DNA of 28,006 bases, from assembly GCA_000432855.1 (NCBI GenBank), contig HF990833.1, forward strand, positions 1-28,006, given 5' to 3'. The stretch comes from Firmicutes bacterium CAG:822. GTDB lineage: Bacteria; Bacillota_I; Bacilli_A; RF39; UBA660. Shown in pieces: positions 23,157 through 28,006 of the stretch. The notes below the pieces were generated by a model, which saw nothing but the letters and a program-made list of their open reading frames with translations, was not told where the DNA came from and made no database searches. A program made the position numbers and the translations under genes. The first letter of the stretch is position 1; the number at the start of each line of letters is the position of its first letter.

Positions 23157-23729
23157 TCACTCCTCTATTTCATTATCTTTAAATTTTACATCTAAAAATT
23201 TACGGCTAGCTAGAAAGTCACACATGTGAACAAATCTTTGATATTTATTATGAGGAACCGGAAGTACAACGTCACTATATGGATTTGTATTCCACTGGCC
23301 CATATGACTTGATATAGCATTTGATAAAAATTCTATTTCTTCATCAGTAAAAGTGGTTTTATCTTTATTTTCTTTAATATAGTCTGCCATTAAAACTGGG
23401 TGGTCAAATCTAACGTATTTTTCTTTGACTTTTCCATGTTTTAAGCCGTCGTGCATAATTAAAGCAATTATCATGAGGTCTTTTTCATTGGAAGTGAAAG
23501 AATAACCGATAACATCATTATTAGAAAGCTCATAGGCTATTTTAACGGCAACTTTTGTATGTCTAACGAGTCCTCCTTCTCCTAGCGCAAAAGAAGGATG
23601 ATATTTTCCAGTTGAACTAGCAGCTACTTCGTAAAAATAATCAGGAAGAAGTTCGATTAGTTTTATGGCATTTTCCCGATATTTTGGATTTTTAATATAT
23701 GCTAGTTCTTTGTTAAAATTATTTTTCAT
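23157..23729 (-). CDS. HD-domain phosphohydrolase
   Basis: This 190-residue protein has a single HD domain. The metal-binding residues are H57 (GLVRHTKV), H93-D94 (IMHDGLKHG), H98, a later H at about 142 (ISSHMGQW) and an Asp at about 172 (HMCDFLASR). This pattern suggests a metal-dependent phosphohydrolase, probably on a nucleotide. The gene ends 5 bp before thyA and lies just before tmk, so a role in deoxynucleotide turnover is a reasonable inference but unproven. It has no membrane segment or extra domain. The ATG has SD AGGTGA. Close relatives are often annotated only as HD-domain proteins and are found also in phages. Confidence 0.88.
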   Translation of the reverse strand: MKNNFNKELAYIKNPKYRENAIKLIELLPDYFYEVAASSTGKYHPSFALGEGGLVRHTKVAVKIAYELSNNDVIGYSFTSNEKDLMIIALIMHDGLKHGKVKEKYVRFDHPVLMADYIKENKDKTTFTDEEIEFLSNAISSHMGQWNTNPYSDVVLPVPHNKYQRFVHMCDFLASRKFLDVKFKDNEIEE

Positions 23730-23758
23730 CTTATCACCTACCTTAAGATTACCACAAA

Positions 23759-24841
23759 CTAATGTTTGTGTAAAGTAAAATCAATAAAATTTAATAAAAC
23801 TTCATTAGAAGTATACAAATACTGTGGATTAATATAAATGTTTTCTTGGCTTTCTATTAATATCTTTTGAGATAAAAGGCTGTTTACTATGTTTATTTCA
23901 TCTAGGTTTATTTTATATTTTTGATAAAAGGTTTGTTTACTAATTCCATCTATTTTTCTAAAGCCTAAGATAAATTCATTTTGAATAGTTTCATCTAATG
24001 AGAGTTCATGTTTGTCTAAAGTATAATTACCTCTTAAATATTCGTTTAAACCTCTAGTATTTTCATATCTAATATTTCCAACATATCCACTAGCGCCTAA
24101 TCCAAATCCATAATAGTGTTCATTATTCCAATATACTAAGTTATGTTTAGATTGATATCCTTGCTTTGAAAAATTACTTAATTCATATTGACCATATCCA
24201 TTTTCTGTTAATGTTTTAACAATTAGGTCATACATTTCCCTTTCTTTATCATCTTCTAATGGCTCATAATTATCAATATAGAGTTTAGTATTAGGCTCTA
24301 AAATTAAACAATATGTCGATATATGAGTAGGGTTTAAATTAATTATTTTATTTAAATCATTTTTGAGATTTTCAATGTTTTGATTTTGAAAGCCATACAT
24401 CAAATCAATATTAATATTTTCAAAAGTCTTAAAAGCATTATTTAAATTACAAGTATTTAATTTTCTATTTAATTTTTTTAATGTTTCTTTATTAAAGGTT
24501 TGAATACCAATACTTAACCGATTTATACGATTTTTTAAAAATTTAATTTTATCTAAGGTTAAGTCTTCACTATTACTTTCGAAGGTTATTTCCGTATTTT
24601 TATCAATATTGAATATTTTGAAGATATCAAATAATCTTTTTAATTCATCAAAGTTAAGAGAGCTTGGTGTTCCGCCACCAATATATAAGGTTTTTATATA
24701 TTCTCCTTGATAATTTTGCTTAATTTCTTTTTCTAAAGCATCCAAATATTCATTTATCCACTGTTTATTTGTTAGAACTTTACAAAAATCACAATAGGTA
24801 CAGATTGATGAACAAAAAGGAATATGAATATAAATACTCAT
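23759..24841 (-). CDS. hemW: Radical SAM heme chaperone HemW-like protein
   Basis: This 360-residue radical SAM protein of the HemN/HemW family has the iron-sulfur motif CxxxCxxC as C10, C14 and C17 followed by C20 (CSSICTYCDFC), then GGGTPSSL at about 54-61 and the HemW C-terminal domain. The short N-terminus and the single extra Cys are those of HemW, a heme-binding chaperone, not of the true coproporphyrinogen dehydrogenase HemN. Its place downstream of lepA is the classical Firmicutes arrangement. Its ATG overlaps the upstream stop (TAATG), so translation is coupled. A CACAAAC/GTTTGTG hairpin spans its end but lacks a T run. Confidence 0.93.
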   Translation of the reverse strand: MSIYIHIPFCSSICTYCDFCKVLTNKQWINEYLDALEKEIKQNYQGEYIKTLYIGGGTPSSLNFDELKRLFDIFKIFNIDKNTEITFESNSEDLTLDKIKFLKNRINRLSIGIQTFNKETLKKLNRKLNTCNLNNAFKTFENINIDLMYGFQNQNIENLKNDLNKIINLNPTHISTYCLILEPNTKLYIDNYEPLEDDKEREMYDLIVKTLTENGYGQYELSNFSKQGYQSKHNLVYWNNEHYYGFGLGASGYVGNIRYENTRGLNEYLRGNYTLDKHELSLDETIQNEFILGFRKIDGISKQTFYQKYKINLDEINIVNSLLSQKILIESQENIYINPQYLYTSNEVLLNFIDFTLHKH

Positions 24842-25503
24842 TATTTTTTCCTTTGAAGGTGGAGTTGTTCTATTGGTTTATACTCAGCACCTTCTTGATC
24901 TAACAACCTACTAAAAACTTTTCTGCGATATGTATCTAAAGCTTTTTTATGTTTTAAGTATACTTCGCTATTTTGAATTTGAGTTAAATCATAAAGATAA
25001 AGTTTACCTAAAGGAATTTCTCTATTAACAAAGGCAAGTAAACGACTTTCGGCGCCATCTTCAATATTTTTCTTAATATTTACAACTCTATTTAAAATCG
25101 TAACGAGTTCACTTCTTTTAGCAGTTAAAGCTTGAAATTCTTGTTCTTTTTGTAATTTAAAGGTGGTTAGCTTTTTAAGTCTGTCAAAATAAGACTGTGC
25201 GATATTTTTCATTGCTTGATTATAATCTAACAAAGTGTGACATAATTCATATTGTTTTTGAACTTCAATTATAGCATTTTCATAATCCTCAAAAGCTTTA
25301 TTAATTTCTGGATCGGCTGGAGTAAAATCTTCATTACTACTTTCAAAAAATTCTTCTAGTAAATGATCGTCTATTTTTATATTTAAAATACGTTTGACGT
25401 AATCAGGATAATTAAAATTATCATCTAGTATTTCTTCAGGTGTTGGGGGAATAATTACTTTTCCACGACGTTTACTGATTTTTCTTGTTACATATTTAGT
25501 CAT
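24841..25503 (-). CDS. Unknown coiled-coil-like protein between lepA and hemW
   Basis: This 220-residue, highly charged protein has a basic N-terminus (about 1-18) and a long helical part (about residues 70-155, rich in Glu, Lys, Gln and Leu) that looks like a coiled coil, followed by a shorter helical part. There is no signal peptide, membrane segment, Cys cluster or recognised family domain. It starts 8 bp after the lepA stop with SD AGGTGA and overlaps hemW by one base, so it is fully embedded in the operon. In most Firmicutes lepA and hemW are direct neighbours, so this gene is an insertion into a conserved pair. A link to translation is speculation. I do not recognise it. Confidence 0.8.
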   Translation of the reverse strand: MTKYVTRKISKRRGKVIIPPTPEEILDDNFNYPDYVKRILNIKIDDHLLEEFFESSNEDFTPADPEINKAFEDYENAIIEVQKQYELCHTLLDYNQAMKNIAQSYFDRLKKLTTFKLQKEQEFQALTAKRSELVTILNRVVNIKKNIEDGAESRLLAFVNREIPLGKLYLYDLTQIQNSEVYLKHKKALDTYRRKVFSRLLDQEGAEYKPIEQLHLQRKK

Positions 25504-25511
25504 TTTATCAC

Positions 25512-27311
25512 CTACTCTTCATCAATATTTAAAACAGCTAAAAATGCTTCACTTGGCACTTCAACTTTACCAACCATTTTCATTCGTTTTTTTCCTTCTT
25601 TTTGTTTTTCTAACAATTTTCTTTTTCTAGTGATGTCACCACCATAACATTTGGCCAAAACGTTTTTACGCATAGCTTTAATGTCTGTTCTAGCAATTAC
25701 TTTTGAGCCAATAACTGCTTGAATTGGAACTTCAAATAACTGTCTTGGGATAATTTCTTTTAACTTATAAACTATAGCTTTACCGCGGTTATACGCAAAA
25801 TCTTTATGAACGATAACACTTAAAGCATCGACAACTTCACCATTTAGTAAAACATCCATTTTAACTAAATCACTTGGTTTATAGCCAATTAAATCATAGT
25901 CAAATGAAGCATAACCTTTGGTTGAACTTTTTAATTTATCGAAGAAATTATAAACTATTTCTGACAATGGAATTTCATAGTGAATATTGACTCTATTAGT
26001 AGTAATATATTCCATACTGATATATGTTCCACGTTTATTTTGACATAGTTCCATGACGCTACCAATGTAATTGCTTGGAACATAAATATTAGTTTTGATA
26101 TATGGTTCTTCAATAACTTTTATTTTTTGTCTATCGGGCATTTTAGCTGGGCTATCAATATAGATAACTTCATTATCGGTTTTCGTTATTTTGTAAATAA
26201 CTGAAGGTGATGTGGCAATGTGATTAATATTAAATTCTCTTTCTAACCTTTCTTCAATTATTTCCATGTGAAGTAGTCCTAGAAAGCCACATCGAAAACC
26301 AAAACCTAAGGCTTCCGAAGTCTCGGGTTCAAATTCTAAAGCGGCATCATTTAATTTTAATTTTTCTAAGGCTTCTCTTAAATCAGGATATCTATTGGTG
26401 TCAACTGGATATAGTCCACAGAAAACCATCGGTCTCATAGGTTTATATCCTGGCAAACTTTCAGTAGCTGGGTTACTTTCTAAAGTAATGGTATCACCAA
26501 CTTTGATATCACCAATACTCTTGATACTGGCACATATGTAACCAACTTCACCACAATCTAAAACATCGGTATTTCGTGGTTTTGGGTCATTAAAACCTAG
26601 TTCGGTTACTTCGTGAATAGCGTTTGTAGCCATAAATTTTATTTTATCTTTTAATTTTAACTTACCATCTTTGATTCGAACTAAAACTACTACTCCTTTA
26701 TACGAATCAAAATAACTGTCAAATACTAAAGCCTTTAATTTGTCATTTGAATTACCGTTTGGAGATGGAACTCTTTCAATTATAGCTTCAATTAAATCTT
26801 GAACACCTTCACCAGTTTTAGCACTAGTTAAAATTATTTCTTCTTCATCAAAACCTAGTGTTTCAACTAACTCTTTTTTTACTTTTGAAACATCGGCGTT
26901 AGGAAGATCTATTTTATTAATGACGGGAATAATAGTTAAATCGTTTTCTAAGGCTAGATAAACATTAGCGAGTGTTTGGGCTTCAATACCTTGAGCAGCA
27001 TCTACAACTAAAACAGCACCTTCACAAGCTGCCAAACTACGTGATACTTCATAGGAAAAATCGACATGGCCAGGGGTGTCAATTAAATGCATAATGTAAT
27101 CTTCATTTTTGTAATGATATTTAAGACGAGCGGCATTTAATTTAATAGTTATACCTCTTTCTCTTTCAATATCCATATTATCTAATAATTGGTCTTGTTT
27201 TTCTCTTTCGGTAATCGCACCGGTAAGTTCTAAAATGCGATCAGCCAAAGTACTTTTTCCGTGATCGATATGAGCAATTATTGAAAAGTTTCTGATGTTT
27301 TCTTGTTTCAT
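25512..27311 (-). CDS. lepA: Elongation factor 4 (LepA)
   Basis: This 599-residue GTPase acts on the ribosome as EF-4, proposed to back-translocate or to aid 30S assembly. The G1 motif is AHIDHGKST (13-21), switch I has RERGITIK, G3 is DTPGHVDF, and G4 is NKID. LepA-specific parts include GFRCGFLGLLHMEI in domain III and the C-terminal CTD with KKRMKMVGKVEVPSEAF. Length and ends agree with the family. It opens the operon that continues with the unknown gene, hemW, HD, thyA and tmk. An extended -10 promoter lies just upstream. Confidence 0.98.
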   Translation of the reverse strand: MKQENIRNFSIIAHIDHGKSTLADRILELTGAITEREKQDQLLDNMDIERERGITIKLNAARLKYHYKNEDYIMHLIDTPGHVDFSYEVSRSLAACEGAVLVVDAAQGIEAQTLANVYLALENDLTIIPVINKIDLPNADVSKVKKELVETLGFDEEEIILTSAKTGEGVQDLIEAIIERVPSPNGNSNDKLKALVFDSYFDSYKGVVVLVRIKDGKLKLKDKIKFMATNAIHEVTELGFNDPKPRNTDVLDCGEVGYICASIKSIGDIKVGDTITLESNPATESLPGYKPMRPMVFCGLYPVDTNRYPDLREALEKLKLNDAALEFEPETSEALGFGFRCGFLGLLHMEIIEERLEREFNINHIATSPSVIYKITKTDNEVIYIDSPAKMPDRQKIKVIEEPYIKTNIYVPSNYIGSVMELCQNKRGTYISMEYITTNRVNIHYEIPLSEIVYNFFDKLKSSTKGYASFDYDLIGYKPSDLVKMDVLLNGEVVDALSVIVHKDFAYNRGKAIVYKLKEIIPRQLFEVPIQAVIGSKVIARTDIKAMRKNVLAKCYGGDITRKRKLLEKQKEGKKRMKMVGKVEVPSEAFLAVLNIDEE

Positions 27312-27330
27312 GTTTTATCACCTTTATATA

Positions 27331-27339
27331 ATTATATCA
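27331..27339 (-). promoter_or_regulatory. Extended -10 promoter of the lepA operon
   Basis: TGATATAAT on the minus strand (27331-27339) is a perfect extended -10 box about 20 bp before the lepA ATG. A poor -35 (TTTAAT) lies 17 bp further upstream, next to the preceding terminator hairpin. Confidence 0.6.
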
Positions 27340-27355
27340 TAAGGTTTTAGTATAT

Positions 27356-27385
27356 TAAAAGTGATAACTTTAAAAGTTATCACTT
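27356..27385 (-). terminator. Terminator of the pilin-like gene
   Basis: AAGTGATAACTT (27359-27370) and AAGTTATCACTT (27374-27385) are perfect 12-bp arms with a 3-nt loop. The stem includes the TGA stop codon of the 145-residue gene and is followed by a short T run on the minus strand, ending just before the lepA promoter. Confidence 0.82.
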
Positions 27386-27817
27386 ATTATCACAAACCAA
27401 ATCTTGATCGTTGATTTGATTACATTTGAAATTTCCAAAGGTTAAATTTTTAACTGTAACGGTACCATCAACATTAATTTGAACACTTCCATCGGTTGGG
27501 AGTTTCCCTATATTTTTAATATTCAGTTGCCGTTTATAATTAACTTTTTTACCTATCTCATAGAATGTATATCCACCTTTGTCAAAAGCAACTTTGAAGG
27601 GCAAACCGACTTCATTTAATAAATTCATATCTACATAAAATGATTTTACAGTATCAATGGTTCCCTTAGTACTAGTAGTTGCGGCATCTTTCGACATATT
27701 ATAAACAATTTTTGATATTGAAGGAACTAAAATGATTAATATGATAAGAAAAAATATTACTATTGCGCTATACTCTACTACCCTAATTGTACGATTACGT
27801 TCATTTTCTTCCTTCAT
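27380..27817 (-). CDS. Pilin-like single-helix membrane protein with a non-canonical leader
   Basis: This 145-residue protein has a charged N-terminus (MKEENERNRTIR), a hydrophobic helix with an early Glu (VVEYSAIVIFFLIILIILVP, about 13-32), a charged amphipathic continuation (SKIVYNMSKDAATTST) and a small beta-rich domain with two Cys near the end (about residues 132 and 142). The order resembles type IV pilins, but the GF(T) cleavage site is absent, so normal prepilin processing is unlikely. It could be a degenerate or minor pilin or simply an anchored protein. It has its own promoter and terminator and is monocistronic. Its nearest comparison in the window is the giant prepilin-like protein at 15801-17663. 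Confidence 0.75.
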   Translation of the reverse strand: MKEENERNRTIRVVEYSAIVIFFLIILIILVPSISKIVYNMSKDAATTSTKGTIDTVKSFYVDMNLLNEVGLPFKVAFDKGGYTFYEIGKKVNYKRQLNIKNIGKLPTDGSVQINVDGTVTVKNLTFGNFKCNQINDQDLVCDNK

Positions 27818-27836
27818 ATAACCAGCCTCTAGTATA

Positions 27837-27865
27837 ATAATATCATATTAATATTAAATAAGCAA
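27837..27865 (-). promoter_or_regulatory. Promoter of the pilin-like gene
   Basis: The minus strand has TTGCTT (27860-27865), a 17-bp spacer ending in TGA, and TATTAT (27837-27842), about 20 bp before the ATG. Confidence 0.65.
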
Positions 27866-27880
27866 GGGAGTATCTAATAA

Positions 27881-27915
27881 AGTTCTTTTGAAAAAAAAGA
27901 ACTATTTCTAGTTCT
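27881..27915 (-). terminator. Overlapping alternative hairpins with T8 run
   Basis: On the minus strand AGAACTA-GAAA-TAGTTCT (27898-27915) is a 7-bp hairpin followed by eight T (27891-27898), a strong terminator for a transcript entering from the right. The same AGTTCT can instead pair with the downstream AAAAGAACT (27881-27889), so the two hairpins are mutually exclusive. Whether this is a switch or only a robust terminator is open. Confidence 0.7.
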
Positions 27916-27936
27916 AATTTCGGTTCTATAATAAAT

Positions 27937-27972
27937 AGTGTTGGTGAGTAAAATTTCACCGACACTGTTTTT
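27937..27972. terminator. Bidirectional terminator-like hairpin near the right edge
   Basis: AGTGTTGGTGA (27937-27947) pairs with TCACCGACACT (27956-27966) over 11 bp with one G-T pair, followed by GTTTTTA on the plus strand. No plus-strand gene precedes it in the window. Confidence 0.55.
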
Positions 27973-27976
27973 ATAT

Positions 27977-28003
27977 AAAAAACGAGTCACTAACCAGAAA
28001 CTC
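27977..28003 (-). terminator. Weak hairpin with T6 run at the right edge
   Basis: GAGT (27984-27987) and ACTC (28000-28003) with a six-T run on the minus strand (27977-27982) form a weak terminator. It could be the end of a minus-strand gene that lies beyond the window. Confidence 0.35.
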
Positions 28004-28006
28004 ATG

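Noticed and set aside
23740..23770. CACAAAC/GTTTGTG hairpin after hemW as a terminator
   Set aside because: No T run follows, and the HD gene starts right after with a good SD, so the operon continues.
1..28006. DGR reverse transcriptase or template repeat inside the window
   Set aside because: No protein with a YxDD-type reverse transcriptase core and no second copy of the GC-rich 5376-5495 segment was seen on either strand.
1..28006. CRISPR array or cas genes
   Set aside because: No regularly spaced direct repeats and no Cas-like protein were found.

Overview
The window is a chromosomal segment of an AT-rich, Gram-positive-type bacterium, most likely an uncultured gut Bacilli/Firmicutes lineage (RF39/Erysipelotrichia-like; the lineage is an inference). 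Reasons: low GC throughout, strong AGGAGG-type Shine-Dalgarno sites, a Firmicutes-style T-box in front of leuS, a rpmF-yceD pair, a lepA-hemW cluster, a UPF0316 protein and SipW-type surface proteins. TGA is used as a stop, so this is not a code-4 mollicute.

Layout from left to right. (1) 44-3408, minus: a leucine T-box operon (small membrane protein, leuS, unknown 119-residue protein). (2) 3412-4604, minus: a ProX/YbaK-type editing deacylase and a Bax-inhibitor-1 membrane protein. (3) 4643-8252, minus: a surface operon with a 980-residue SipW-type exported protein and a membrane-anchored partner. The end of the large gene holds a 120-bp GC-rich, adenine-poor, NNY-codon-rich segment that looks like the variable repeat of a diversity-generating retroelement (DGR). 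(4) 8376-10054: an XRE regulator, a frameshifted membrane protein gene and a lipoprotein. (5) 10058-10646: a decayed IS200/IS605 element. (6) 10655-14930, minus: a GH31 alpha-glucosidase, an atypical pyruvate kinase and a membrane-tethered EIIB-like protein without its phosphorylation cysteine. (7) 15001-17711, minus: a very large prepilin with Ig-like repeats and a membrane-anchored protein. (8) 17755-20979: a rodA/ftsW-type gene, rpmF-yceD, UPF0316, and a glycerophosphodiesterase. (9) 20980-21366: a gene-free stretch with a promoter, a compact structured RNA and several hairpins. (10) 21367-27339, minus: lepA, an unknown coiled-coil gene, hemW, an HD hydrolase, thyA and tmk. (11) 27380-28003: a pilin-like membrane protein and stacked terminator hairpins.

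Housekeeping functions (translation, dTMP synthesis, cell-wall elongation) alternate with surface and accessory modules. The surface module (two SipW/pilin-type proteins with Ig-like repeats, membrane-anchored partners and a lipoprotein) points to a host- or polymer-attached life. The cytoplasmic GH31 enzyme and the PK/EIIB paralogues point to oligosaccharide use, possibly with a sensory role for the two degenerate paralogues.

The strongest candidates for undescribed biology are the DGR-like variable segment, which has no reverse transcriptase or template repeat in the window, and the roughly 110-nt structured RNA at 21123-21234. That RNA has its own promoter and terminator and an upstream segment able to pair with the terminator.
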